In this document: positions 9,846-18,219 of the stretch, piece by piece | How positions within the stretch are numbered: position 1 is the first letter of the stretch | Layout of the letters: each line of letters begins with the position of its first letter | Source: an uncultured Eubacteriales bacterium | Lineage (GTDB): Bacteria > Bacillota > Clostridia > Christensenellales > Aristaeellaceae | Direction: 5' to 3' | Assembly: GCA_902764875.1 (NCBI GenBank) | Contig: CACWXP010000015.1 | Coordinates: 22,794 to 86,793, forward strand | DNA: 64,000 nt | Program-made: the position numbers and the translations under genes | Notes under the pieces: generated by a model | Told to the model about the DNA's origin: nothing | Databases searched by the model: none | The model's input: the letters and a program-made list of their open reading frames with translations, nothing else

Positions 9846-10931
9846 ATGGACATGGACATGACGGAGAGAAAACGAAAAGAGCGGCAGCTGATTATTGTCG
9901 CGGTCATCGCCGCGGCGATCTTTGCCGCAGGATGGATTTTTCTGCCGATTCTGGCGGAAAAGATCCTGCTGGGCGTGATCCTGGTGCTGATTGTGGGCGC
10001 CATGTATCTCGACAACAGCACCGGGCGGTATATCTGCAAGCGCATCCTGCTGGCACTGATGACAGTGTTTATCATTGCGGCGATCACATTCTTCACGATG
10101 AATGCGATTCCCGGCGGGCCCTTCTCCAAGGAAAAGGCGCCTTCCGCCGCCGTTCAGGCCGTTCTGGAGGAACGCTTCCACCTGAACGAGCCGGTCGGAA
10201 AGCAGTTTCTGCTGTATCTGGAAGGCCTGATGCAGGGCAATTTCGGCGTATCGACAAAAACGGGACGCGAGATCTCCACGACCATCTTTGACTCCTTTGC
10301 CATTTCCGCCAAGCTCGGCGGCATGGCGGCACTGTTTGCGATCTGCCTGGGCGTGCTTCTCGGCAGCATCGCGGCGCTGAACCGGGCAAAGCTGGCGGAC
10401 CGGCTGATTATTTTCTTCACAACGCTGTTTGTGGCTGTGCCGAGCTTTATCATGGCGACGCTGCTGCTGCTGGTTTTCTGCCTGCAGCTGAACTGGTTCC
10501 CGATCTTCAGCACGGAGAATCCATCCTATGTTCTGCCGGTCGTCGCACTGATGCTTTCGCCGATGAGCTATATTACCCGCCTGACAAAAACTTCCATGCT
10601 GGATGTACTGGGGCAGGATTATATCCGGACGGCCCGGGCCAAAGGTGTGAATCGATGGCTTGTGATATTCAAACACGCTCTGCGCAACGCGCTGATTCCC
10701 GTGATTACTTATGTGGGACCGATGACGGCCTATATTCTGACCGGATCCATGGTGGTTGAAGCCGTGTTTACGACGGGCGGCCTGGGAACCAAGTTTGTGC
10801 AGGGAATCACGAACCGGGACTACCCCATGATCATGGGGACAACCATCTTCCTGGCCACGCTGATGGTGACGGCCACGCTGCTGAGCGACCTGGTGTATAA
10901 ACTGGTTGACCCACGGATTGATTTTGACTGA
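9846..10931 (+). CDS. oppB: Peptide ABC transporter permease, OppB type, with extra N-terminal helices
   Basis: Membrane subunit of the first oligopeptide importer, 361 residues. The canonical OppB start is recognisable at about residue 58 (GRYICKRILLALMTVFIIAA). Before it lies an unusual extension of nearly 60 residues with a charged start (MDMDMTERKRKERQ) and two short hydrophobic segments. The core carries the EAA-like loop DYIRTARAKGVNRWLVIFKH and the conserved GGLGTKFVQGITNRDYPMI ending. The family is usually near 306 residues, so the extension accounts for the excess. GGAGGAG precedes ATG 9846. Confidence 0.88.
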   Translation: MDMDMTERKRKERQLIIVAVIAAAIFAAGWIFLPILAEKILLGVILVLIVGAMYLDNSTGRYICKRILLALMTVFIIAAITFFTMNAIPGGPFSKEKAPSAAVQAVLEERFHLNEPVGKQFLLYLEGLMQGNFGVSTKTGREISTTIFDSFAISAKLGGMAALFAICLGVLLGSIAALNRAKLADRLIIFFTTLFVAVPSFIMATLLLLVFCLQLNWFPIFSTENPSYVLPVVALMLSPMSYITRLTKTSMLDVLGQDYIRTARAKGVNRWLVIFKHALRNALIPVITYVGPMTAYILTGSMVVEAVFTTGGLGTKFVQGITNRDYPMIMGTTIFLATLMVTATLLSDLVYKLVDPRIDFD

Positions 10932-10946
10932 GGAGGCTGAGAGGAA

Positions 10947-12026
10947 ATGAGCGAGTACAATCCCAACATTCCCCCGAAAAAAAGGCCCTTCAGTATGCAG
11001 ATCGACGTTGCAAAATTTGAAGCGGCCACCGACGCGGAAAAAGCCCAGCACGAAGTGATGCGGGAAAGCACGACCTTCTTCCGGGACGGAATGCGGAAGC
11101 TGTTCCGCAATCCGCTGGCTGTCGGCTCCATGATCGTGCTGCTGGTGATTCTGGTGACGATTATCATCGCACCGCTGATCGTTCCCTATTCCTACAGCGG
11201 GATGATCACGGTGGACGGAAAGCGCGACAAAAGCGCCAAGAATCTTCCGCCGTTTACCTATTCGCAGCTGGAACAGCAGGCGATTGAAAAAGGCGAGAAG
11301 ATTTTCCCCCATATTTTCGGAACAGACGAATTGTGCCGTGATTACTTTATCCGGGTGATCTACGGCGCACGGGTATCCCTGGCGGTCGGCTTCTTTGCTT
11401 CGCTGATCGTGCTGGCGATCGGTCTTTTGTACGGCTCGATCGCCGGATACGCGGGCGGAAAGACAGACCTGATCATGATGCGGATCGTGGATGTGATCTA
11501 CTCCCTGCCGGATACCCTGATGGTGATTCTGCTTTCCGTGGTGCTGGACCAGCTGCTGGGACAGAGCCTGCAGAACACGGTGCTGGCCAGCATCGGCCCG
11601 AATATGCTGTCCATGTTCGCCGTCTTCGGTCTGCTGTACTGGGTCGGCATGGCCCGCCTGGTTCGCGGACAGATCCTGAGCATCAAAAACAACGAATATG
11701 TGCTGGCGGCACAGGCCATGGGCGCCAAGCGCGGGCGGATTATCCGGAAACATATTCTGCCGAACTGCATGGGCGTGATCATTATTTCCACGGCGCTGCA
11801 GATTCCTTCCGCCATTTTTACCGAGAGCTTCCTGAGCTTTATCGGCCTGGGCGTCCAGGCGCCGATGCCTTCCCTGGGTTCTCTGGCCAATTCCGCCCGG
11901 CAGGCATTGCAGGCTTATCCTTACAAGATGATATTCCCGGCGGCGGGCATCTGCCTGATCGTCCTGTCTTTCAACTTGCTGGGCGACGGACTTCGCGACG
12001 CCTTCGATCCCAAACTGAGGAAGTGA
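10947..12026 (+). CDS. oppC: Peptide ABC transporter permease, OppC type
   Basis: Second permease of the importer, 359 residues. A cytoplasmic N-terminus with a proline/lysine-rich start (NIPPKKRPFS) leads to the first helix near residues 65-85. The external loop is enlarged (KRDKSAKNLPPFTYSQLEQQ) before the usual FGTDELCRDYFIRVIYGARVSL. The EAA loop is EYVLAAQAMGAKRGRIIRKH and the C-terminus FDPKLRK. It lies 15 bases behind oppB and 4 bases before oppD, a tight operon. Confidence 0.9.
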   Translation: MSEYNPNIPPKKRPFSMQIDVAKFEAATDAEKAQHEVMRESTTFFRDGMRKLFRNPLAVGSMIVLLVILVTIIIAPLIVPYSYSGMITVDGKRDKSAKNLPPFTYSQLEQQAIEKGEKIFPHIFGTDELCRDYFIRVIYGARVSLAVGFFASLIVLAIGLLYGSIAGYAGGKTDLIMMRIVDVIYSLPDTLMVILLSVVLDQLLGQSLQNTVLASIGPNMLSMFAVFGLLYWVGMARLVRGQILSIKNNEYVLAAQAMGAKRGRIIRKHILPNCMGVIIISTALQIPSAIFTESFLSFIGLGVQAPMPSLGSLANSARQALQAYPYKMIFPAAGICLIVLSFNLLGDGLRDAFDPKLRK

Positions 12027-12030
12027 TTTC

Positions 12031-13038
12031 ATGAGTGAAATGCCAATGCTCCAGGTGAAGAACCTGCATACCTCTTTTTTCACGGATGCCGGCGAAGTGA
12101 GAGCCGTAAACGGCATCTCCTATAATCTGGACGCCGGAAAGGTGCTGGGCATCGTCGGGGAAAGCGGCAGCGGCAAGAGCGTATCTGCCTATTCCATCCT
12201 GCGGATCCTGACAGACACCGGACGCGTGACGGAAGGCGAGGTTCTTTTCAAAGGCGAGAATATTCTGGAATATACAGAGCAACAAATGCAGAAATTCCGC
12301 GGCAGCCGGATCTCTATTATTTTCCAGGATCCCATGACATGCCTGAACCCGACGTTCACCATCGGGAACCAGCTGATGGAAGCCATTCTGCTTCATACCG
12401 ACCGGAACAAAAAAGAGGCGGAAGAACGGGCCATTGAAATGCTGCGGCTGGTCGGCATCTCCGAACCGGAAAAGCGCATGAAACAATACCCCTTTGAACA
12501 TTCCGGCGGCATGCGGCAACGGGTTATGATCGCCATGGCGCTGGCCTGTGAACCCGATATTCTGATCGCCGACGAACCGACGACGGCGCTGGACGTTACG
12601 ATCCAGGCCCAGATTCTGGATCTGATTCAGGATCTGCAGAAACAGATGGGCATGGCCGTAATCATGATCACGCACGATCTGGGCGTTATTGCGGATATGT
12701 GCGACGAGATTATCGTGATGTACGGCGGAAAGGTCTGCGAGCGCGGAACGACGGACGAAATCTTCTATAACCCGCGCCATGAATATACAAAGGGACTGAT
12801 CCGGTCCATTCCCCGGATTTCGGAAAAGCATGAGAGACTGATTCCGATTTCCGGCTCCCCGGTGGATCTGCTGAATCTGCCGAAGGGCTGCGCTTTTGCT
12901 TCCCGCTGTGACCGTGCGATGAAAATCTGCCTGGAACAGCCGCCGGAAGAGGTCAGAGTGAATGATTCCCACATCGCCGCCTGCTGGAACAACGTAAAGA
13001 GGATGATGGAAGAAGCGAAGGACGGTGAAGAAGCATGA
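12031..13038 (+). CDS. oppD: Peptide ABC transporter ATPase, OppD type
   Basis: ATPase of 335 residues. Walker [10 protein letters not shown]-loop [10 protein letters not shown], signature [14 protein letters not shown], Walker [13 protein letters not shown] and H-loop [12 protein letters not shown] are all intact. The C-terminal oligopeptide (HPY) region holds the cysteine pattern [14 protein letters not shown]...AACW, which in related ATPases such as DppD binds an iron-sulfur cluster. The last four bases overlap the next gene (ATGA at 13035), so OppD and OppF are translationally coupled and should form a heterodimer. Confidence 0.92.
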   Translation: MSEMPMLQVKNLHTSFFTDAGEVRAVNGISYNLDAGKVLGIVGESGSGKSVSAYSILRILTDTGRVTEGEVLFKGENILEYTEQQMQKFRGSRISIIFQDPMTCLNPTFTIGNQLMEAILLHTDRNKKEAEERAIEMLRLVGISEPEKRMKQYPFEHSGGMRQRVMIAMALACEPDILIADEPTTALDVTIQAQILDLIQDLQKQMGMAVIMITHDLGVIADMCDEIIVMYGGKVCERGTTDEIFYNPRHEYTKGLIRSIPRISEKHERLIPISGSPVDLLNLPKGCAFASRCDRAMKICLEQPPEEVRVNDSHIAACWNNVKRMMEEAKDGEEA

Positions 13039-14000
13039 GCGAACAGAAGCATCTGGTGGATGTACGCGGCCTGAAGGAATATTTCCCCGTTAAATCCGGC
13101 ATGATGAACAGAATCATGCTGAAGGCCGTGGATGATGTTTCCTTCACCATCGACGAGGGGGAGACGCTGGGACTGGTCGGAGAATCCGGCTGCGGAAAAA
13201 CAACGGTCGGAAGAACGCTGCTGCATCTGTACAAACCCACGGCCGGCGAGGTATACTTTGACGGACGGCAGGTTACGGGTAAGAATATCGGCGAATTCCG
13301 CAAGGATATGCAGATTGTTTTCCAGGATCCGTATTCTTCGCTGAACCCCCGGATGACGGTTTCGGACATCATCGGTGAACCGCTGGATATTCACAAGCTG
13401 TACAGCACTAAAAAGGAACGGGCGGACCGGATCAGCGAACTGCTGACGCTGGTGGGACTGAACAGCGAACATGCCACCCGCTATGCCCATGAATTTTCCG
13501 GCGGTCAGCGCCAGCGCATCGGCATCGCCCGGGCCCTGGCGGTGAATCCCCGTTTTATCGTCTGCGATGAACCGGTTTCCGCGCTGGACGTTTCCATCCA
13601 GGCCCAGATTATCAATACCTTTGAGGACCTGCAGCAGAAACTCGGGATTGCATACCTGTTTATTGCCCATGATCTGCTGGTGGTTCAGCACATGAGCAAG
13701 CGGATTGCCGTGATGTATCTGGGGCGCATCGTTGAGATCGGACCCGCGAAAGACATCATCGGTTCACCGATTCATCCCTACACGGAATCGCTGATTTCCG
13801 CCATTCCCATGCCGGATCCGGAAACCGCGCGGAATAAACACCGCATCATTCTGGAAGGTGACGTGCCTTCTCCGCTGCATATGCCGAAAGGCTGTCCGTT
13901 CCGCACCCGGTGCCGCTACGCTACAAAGGAATGCGAGGAGAAACGTCCCGAACTGAAAGAAGTTGCCCCGGAACGGTTTGTGGCCTGCCACCACCGGTAA
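13035..14000 (+). CDS. oppF: Peptide ABC transporter ATPase, OppF type
   Basis: Partner ATPase of OppD, 321 residues: Walker A GESGCGKTT, Q-loop FQDPYSSLNPRMTV, signature SGGQRQRIGIARAL, Walker B FIVCDEPVSALD, H-loop IAHDLLVVQHM. The C-terminus has the same type of cysteine motif (CPFRTRCRYATKEC...VACHH). Start overlaps oppD by four bases. A weak hairpin separates it from the binding-protein gene. Confidence 0.92.
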   Translation: MSEQKHLVDVRGLKEYFPVKSGMMNRIMLKAVDDVSFTIDEGETLGLVGESGCGKTTVGRTLLHLYKPTAGEVYFDGRQVTGKNIGEFRKDMQIVFQDPYSSLNPRMTVSDIIGEPLDIHKLYSTKKERADRISELLTLVGLNSEHATRYAHEFSGGQRQRIGIARALAVNPRFIVCDEPVSALDVSIQAQIINTFEDLQQKLGIAYLFIAHDLLVVQHMSKRIAVMYLGRIVEIGPAKDIIGSPIHPYTESLISAIPMPDPETARNKHRIILEGDVPSPLHMPKGCPFRTRCRYATKECEEKRPELKEVAPERFVACHHR

Positions 14001-14015
14001 AGGAAAGAATATCCG

Positions 14016-14048
14016 CCGGCTTTGTGAAAGACCGGTTGATATAAATTT
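14016..14048 (+). terminator. Weak intercistronic hairpin before the binding-protein gene
   Basis: CCGGCTTT (14016-14023), GTG loop, AAAG-A-CCGG (14027-14035) with one bulged A, then TTGATATAAATTTTTG. Probably a partial terminator or an RNA-stabilising element that sets the ratio of binding protein to transporter. Confidence 0.4.
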
Positions 14049-14068
14049 TTGAAGGAGGAACCTACCCT

Positions 14069-15724
14069 ATGAAGAAACTGTTAGCTCTTCTGTTGGCTGC
14101 CATGATGGTTCTCGGCTGCGTTTCCGCGTTTGCCGATGCCGGCAGCGAACCCGACTGGACCGGCTACGACGCCCGCATTGCGGAGATCAAATCGACCACC
14201 GACTTTGCCGCCCGCGAAAAGCTGATGCATGAAGCGGAAGACGAACTGATGGCCACCGGCGCGATCGTTCCGATCTACTACTACAACGACGTGTACATGG
14301 CGCGGGAAGGCCTGACCGGCTACTATTCCAACGCTTATGCCACCAAGTTCTTCATGTATGCCGACTTTGGCGAGAACACCACCCTGCGCCTGCAGCTGGC
14401 TTCCGAGCCGGACAAACTGGATCCCGCTCTGAACAGCTCCGTGGACGGCGCCTGCCTGGCTGCCAACAGCTTCGGCGGACTCTACACCTATGACGCCAAC
14501 GGCGAACTGGCCCCCAACTTCGCGACCGGATATGAAGTGAGCGAAGACGGCCTGACTTACACCTTCACCATCCGTGACGGCCTGAAGTGGTCCGACGGCA
14601 CGCCCCTGACCGCCAAGGACTTCGAATATTCCTGGAAGCGCGCTGCCGCTCCTGAAACCGCTGCTGACTACAGCTACATGTTCGACGGCATCAAGGGCTA
14701 TCCGGACGATCTGCAGGCGATTGCCTCCGAAGACGGAAAGACCTTCACCGTGACCCTGAACGCTCCCTGCGCCTACATGCTGGACCTGGCTGCTTTCCCG
14801 ACCTTCTTCCCGGTGCAGCAGGCCTGTGTTGAAGCTGCCGCCACCGCGGACAACCCCGGCGCCTGGGCTCTGGAAGCCGGCTTCGTTTCCAGCGGCGCTT
14901 TCGTGCTGGAGAGCTGGGAACACAACAAGTCCATGGTGTATGTGAAGAACCCCAACTACTGGGATGCCGCGAACGTGAAGCTGGAGCGTCTGGAGTTCAT
15001 GCTGAGCGATGACGATACGGCTATTTTCGCTGCTTACCAGAACGGTGACCTGGACTTCACGGATTCCGTGCCGACCGACCAGATCGCTTCCCTGCTGGAC
15101 AACCCCGAGTTCCACATCGTGGACGAACTGGGCACCTATTACGTGATCTTCAACGTGAAGTCCGACATGTTTGCCGGCAAGACCGTTGAACAGGCTGCCG
15201 CGATGCGGAAGGCGATGGGCCTGCTGATCGACCGTCAGTACATCATTGACACTGTCGGCCAGACCGGACAGAAGATCGCCACCTCCTTCATCCCCGCCGG
15301 CATGCTGGACGGCAACGGCGGCATCTTCAAGGATGCTTCCGCCTGGAACTATCCGAACGGTGCGGACGGATACTTCCCCGAAGAGCCCAATGTGGAAGAA
15401 GCGATTGAACTGCTGAAGAGCGCCGGCTTCGAGTTTGACGCCAACAACATGCTGTCCGCTTCCACCCCGATCGCCTTCGAGTATCTGACCAACAACACCT
15501 CCGGTCACGTCGCGATCGCTGAGTGCCTGCAGCAGGACTTTGCCCAGATCGGCATCAACATGACGATCAAGTCCATCGACTGGGCCGTGTTCCTGAATGA
15601 ACGCAAGGAAGGCAACTTCGGTATCGCCCGTAACGGCTGGATCGCTGACTTCAACGATCCGATCAACATGCTGGAAATGTGGACCACCGTCTCCGGCAAC
15701 AACGATGCTCAGTTTGGCCGTTAA
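14069..15724 (+). CDS. Peptide-binding protein, OppA-like, apparently circularly permuted
   Basis: Secreted or lipid-anchored binding protein of 551 residues, the last gene of the opp operon. Residues 1-24 are a signal peptide (VLGC at 14-17, then an Ala-x-Ala-like site). Residues about 25-98 (YDARIAEIKSTTD, EAEDELMATGAIVPIYYYND, YSNAYATKFFMYAD) match what normally forms the C-terminal end of cluster-C binding proteins. Only then comes the usual mature start (TLRLQLASEPDKLDPALNSS, residue 105 on). The protein stops at GNNDAQFGR, exactly where that segment would be expected. Total length is normal, so the end seems moved to the front rather than lost. AAGGAGG precedes the ATG. Confidence 0.85.
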   Translation: MKKLLALLLAAMMVLGCVSAFADAGSEPDWTGYDARIAEIKSTTDFAAREKLMHEAEDELMATGAIVPIYYYNDVYMAREGLTGYYSNAYATKFFMYADFGENTTLRLQLASEPDKLDPALNSSVDGACLAANSFGGLYTYDANGELAPNFATGYEVSEDGLTYTFTIRDGLKWSDGTPLTAKDFEYSWKRAAAPETAADYSYMFDGIKGYPDDLQAIASEDGKTFTVTLNAPCAYMLDLAAFPTFFPVQQACVEAAATADNPGAWALEAGFVSSGAFVLESWEHNKSMVYVKNPNYWDAANVKLERLEFMLSDDDTAIFAAYQNGDLDFTDSVPTDQIASLLDNPEFHIVDELGTYYVIFNVKSDMFAGKTVEQAAAMRKAMGLLIDRQYIIDTVGQTGQKIATSFIPAGMLDGNGGIFKDASAWNYPNGADGYFPEEPNVEEAIELLKSAGFEFDANNMLSASTPIAFEYLTNNTSGHVAIAECLQQDFAQIGINMTIKSIDWAVFLNERKEGNFGIARNGWIADFNDPINMLEMWTTVSGNNDAQFGR

Positions 15725-15748
15725 TCACTGACATCCATCGGTTTTTCA

Positions 15749-15777
15749 GGGGCTGTTGCGAAAGCAACAGCCCCTTT
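15749..15777 (+). terminator. Terminator of the opp operon
   Basis: Perfect 11-bp stem GGGGCTGTTGC / GCAACAGCCCC around a GAAA tetraloop, followed by TTT. It closes the transporter operon 25 bases after the binding-protein stop. Confidence 0.85.
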
Positions 15778-15837
15778 CCGGTGGCGCGCTTAGCGAGGAA
15801 ACCGAATCCTGAATTGGAAATATGGAAACCGGAGAAA

Positions 15838-15987
15838 ATGCCTATGTCCAAGAACATTGAGCTGAAAGCAATCACAGAGGAAAACTTCATTGACGCATTT
15901 AACCTCAGGCTTGCGCCGGGGCAGGAGGACTTCGTTTCTCACCCGATACGAAGTCTTGCACAGGCATATGTTTACAGGATGCGATGA
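15838..15987 (+). pseudogene. Truncated GNAT-type acetyltransferase
   Basis: A 47-50 residue frame (ATG 15838 or 15844, CGGAG upstream) with the typical N-terminus of SpeG-like diamine acetyltransferases: IELKAITEENF, then RLAPGQEDFV and SLAQAYVYR. The full enzyme is around 150 residues, so only the first third remains; the acetyl-CoA-binding motif is missing. The following 130 bases show no continuation in any frame. Confidence 0.6.
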
Positions 15988-16067
15988 GTCACAGGTCGTT
16001 TCCGGCATTATAACGATGTGTAAGGTGGGATGATTCAGAAAACCGTAAAATATGTGACAAATACAGC

Positions 16068-16096
16068 TTGAAAAACCACAATAAATGTGATTAAAT
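16068..16096 (+). promoter_or_regulatory. Promoter of the HipBS/HipT pair
   Basis: TTGAAA (16068-16073), 17-base spacer, TTAAAT (16091-16096) with TG at 16088-16089, an extended -10. It lies 25 bases before the HTH gene, where an autoregulating antitoxin would be expected to bind. Confidence 0.6.
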
Positions 16097-16120
16097 AGAG
16101 ATTGAAAGGAGGCGGGGTTC

Positions 16121-16666
16121 ATGGTTGAGTATATCACACGGGAGTTCATTACGGGAGCGGATCTGCGGGAGATGCGGGCTTTGCTTGGCCTGACGCAAAA
16201 GGAGCTGGCTTCTTTTCTGCGCTGTTCCAAGCGGACGGTGGAGAACTGGGAAACCAAGGCGGAGAAAATCACCGGCCCTCTGGTACCGCTGCTTGAAATA
16301 TTGATCCGCCATCCGGAACAGGTGAAAGCGCTTGAACTGCCACAGGAACGGCTGAAGCTCCGTCTTTGGTATTATTATGAACGTCAGGTATGCACCATTA
16401 TTGATGTCGATGAATTAAGGCAGATGGTTTCCATCCGGAATTACACAAATAATCCGCTGATGCGTGCCTTTGGGATTAATACAGAACCGACGTTTGAGGA
16501 TTATAAGGAATTTCTCGCATCCAGATGCTTTCCGGAGTCCAGAGATAAAATGAAGCTCCAGTTGAAAGAACTCGGGATTCCGTTTTACGATCCGCTCCTG
16601 ATCATTGAAAAAACAGAAGGCCGCATGGCTGACGATCATTTTTGGATTCGGATAGACAGGGGGTGA
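16121..16666 (+). CDS. HTH antitoxin fused to a HipS-like domain
   Basis: A 181-residue protein. Residues 14-65 form an XRE-type helix-turn-helix (LREMRALLGLTQKELASFLR, CSKRTVENWE), the HipB-like part. Residues about 85-181 (SIRNYTNNPLMRAFG, FEDYKEFLASRCFPESRDKM, GIPFYDPLLIIEKTEGRMAD) resemble the small N-terminal subdomain normally found at the front of HipA kinases, or as the separate HipS protein of HipBST systems. The kinase gene follows 5 bases later. The pair therefore looks like a split HipA with its first subdomain attached to the repressor. AAAGGAGG precedes the ATG. Confidence 0.65.
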   Translation: MVEYITREFITGADLREMRALLGLTQKELASFLRCSKRTVENWETKAEKITGPLVPLLEILIRHPEQVKALELPQERLKLRLWYYYERQVCTIIDVDELRQMVSIRNYTNNPLMRAFGINTEPTFEDYKEFLASRCFPESRDKMKLQLKELGIPFYDPLLIIEKTEGRMADDHFWIRIDRG

Positions 16667-16671
16667 CGTAA

Positions 16672-17478
16672 ATGACAGAATTTTTCAGCGAGGAAATTCA
16701 GATGCAGAATCGCCGTTCTTCCAAGGGAAATCAGTTGAAATTCGAACGGAATCATGTTTGGTATAAAGCAGACTACCTAGGTTATGAAGGACTTGTGGAG
16801 TATGTTGTTTCAAAGCTGCTTCGATATTCTTCGCTGCAGGGCTTGGAATATGTTGATTATGAACTGGAACAGATCACCTATAATGGTCAGGTGTTCAATG
16901 CGTGCAAAAGCCAGGACTTTACAGGTGGATGGCAGCTGATTACATTGGAACGTCTTCTGACACAGGTATTTGGAAGGGGACTGAACCAGGTTGTATATGC
17001 GATTGAAGACCATACGGAACGACTGAAAAAGCTGACAGAACTGGTCGAACAAGTGACCGGGATTAGGGACTTCGGAATGTATATGGTCAAGCTGATCACC
17101 ATCGATACTTTTTTCCTGAATGAAGACCGGCATGCGCACAATCTGGCAGTTTTGACGAAAGATTTGAAAGAATTCAGACTTTGTCCTGTCTTTGATAACG
17201 GCGCGGCGCTCCTGTCAGATACGATGCTGGACTATCCGGAAGGAAGGGATCCCTTACAGATGAAGCATCAGGCGAAACCAAAGACATTCTGCGACTCTTT
17301 TGATGAACAGCTGGATATTGCGGAAGCGCTGTACGGAATGCAGATGCGTTTTCAATTTGGATATAATGAGGTAAAGGCGATTCTGGATCAGGCGGATATT
17401 TACACTGCTGAAATCCGCAAACGGGTATTGGATCTGGTGATGTCCCAGAAGTCCCAATATCAGTATCTGTTCACCTGA
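16672..17478 (+). CDS. HipA/HipT-like serine/threonine kinase toxin
   Basis: A 268-residue kinase-like protein lacking the usual HipA N-terminal subdomain. An ATP-binding lysine is plausible in VWYKADYLGYEG near residue 30. The catalytic loop FFLNEDRHAHNLAVL (about 147-160) supplies the Asp and Asn of the HipA DRHxxN motif, and CPVFDNGAALLSD (about 171-183) the metal-binding Asp. HipA-type toxins phosphorylate tRNA synthetases or other translation targets. All key residues are present, so it should be active unless held by the preceding protein. The two genes are co-transcribed. Confidence 0.7.
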   Translation: MTEFFSEEIQMQNRRSSKGNQLKFERNHVWYKADYLGYEGLVEYVVSKLLRYSSLQGLEYVDYELEQITYNGQVFNACKSQDFTGGWQLITLERLLTQVFGRGLNQVVYAIEDHTERLKKLTELVEQVTGIRDFGMYMVKLITIDTFFLNEDRHAHNLAVLTKDLKEFRLCPVFDNGAALLSDTMLDYPEGRDPLQMKHQAKPKTFCDSFDEQLDIAEALYGMQMRFQFGYNEVKAILDQADIYTAEIRKRVLDLVMSQKSQYQYLFT

Positions 17479-17745
17479 AACATTTTTCCGCCCGCTGCAG
17501 AGGCAACTGGAAAAACCGATTCGCTATAATATATTGCAACCGGAAAAGGTCTGTGACGCACGGGAACAGCCGGAATATCAACGATAGATCCCGCAATCGT
17601 CCGAGCTTCGGTATCATTCGGAGAAAGCATCATAAAGGGTATTGTTCAGCAACTGATTAACGAAAAGTGGGACAAAACCCCTCAAAATTTACATATATAT
17701 ATGGGGGAACTTTTTCCCGGGACAAAACGCAGGAGGAAACGGAAC

Positions 17746-17820
17746 ATGAACGACGGGATCAGCGCAGGCGAACGGATGATGAAACAGCCGGTTTTGAAGA
17801 GGGTAAAAAAATTTTTTTGA
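17746..17820 (+). CDS. Possible 24-residue cationic peptide
   Basis: Short frame starting ATG 17746 behind an exact AGGAGG (17731-17736, nine-base gap). It encodes MNDGISAGER, then MMKQPVLKRVKKFF and a TGA stop. The second half is basic and hydrophobic. There is no signal peptide. No homology is recognised. The ribosome site is as good as those of real genes nearby, but the size makes chance a real alternative. Confidence 0.3.
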   Translation: MNDGISAGERMMKQPVLKRVKKFF

Positions 17821-18061
17821 AAACGCACGGAATCAATCCAGTCCAGGGTTACAGTCCAAAATGTTCAATTGAAATTTCGGAAAAGAAGCTGCGGTGAAAG
17901 TATCGGAAGAAAAACACACCGGATTGTTTTTTTGGTGTATTTTGGGTACAGGGAAAGGCGAGGCAGGAAAAAACCACACCATTTTGCGCTCTTCCCCGGT
18001 TTTTTATACCATATGAGGGTTGCGGCTCCGAAAACGTTACCATGAACGCAGAGAAAAGGAT

Positions 18062-18090
18062 TTGCAAAAAAAACGGCGGTATGATATCAT
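18062..18090 (+). promoter_or_regulatory. Promoter of the ami operon
   Basis: TTGCAA (18062-18067), 17-base spacer, TATCAT (18085-18090). Predicted leader is about 120 bases long. Confidence 0.6.
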
Positions 18091-18130
18091 TTTTCAGTGC
18101 TCTTTCTGTGGGTGAATCAGAAATGTGTAC

Positions 18131-18166
18131 CCGTTGAAGAGATCATTCAACGGTGTTTGTTTATTT
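18131..18166 (+). terminator. Leader hairpin of the ami operon
   Basis: CCGTTGAA (18131-18138) pairs perfectly with TTCAACGG (18146-18153), followed by the T-rich TGTTTGTTTATTTG. It resembles the leader hairpin at 691-720, including the TGTTTGTTT tail, and may attenuate the operon. Confidence 0.55.
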
Positions 18167-18219
18167 GTATTATCCGGGCGGAAAGTCCGTGTAATAAAAT
18201 CAAAATGGAGGTATCTACC

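Larger units (their letters stand above)
17479..18219 (+). other. 740-base intergenic region before the ami operon
   Basis: AT-rich and mostly non-coding. It contains a possible 24-residue peptide gene (17746-17820), two GGGACAAAAC copies near 17679 and 17719, small palindromes around an alternating AT tract (17695-17715), several poly-A/poly-T tracts, a promoter (18062-18090) and a leader hairpin (18131-18153). A 76-residue open frame at 17667-17897 has no ribosome site and low-complexity composition. Confidence 0.6.

Noticed and set aside
9588-12116. An 842-codon minus-strand frame spanning the opp promoter and two permeases
   Set aside because: Crosses the opp promoter and leader and has shadow-like composition; oppB and oppC are clear on the plus strand.
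17667-17897. A 76-codon plus-strand frame before the ami operon
   Set aside because: Charged low-complexity translation, no ribosome site, and it overlaps a shorter frame with a far better one.
18121-18219. The ami leader as a known riboswitch
   Set aside because: Only one simple hairpin with a T-rich tail; no conserved riboswitch core could be recognised.
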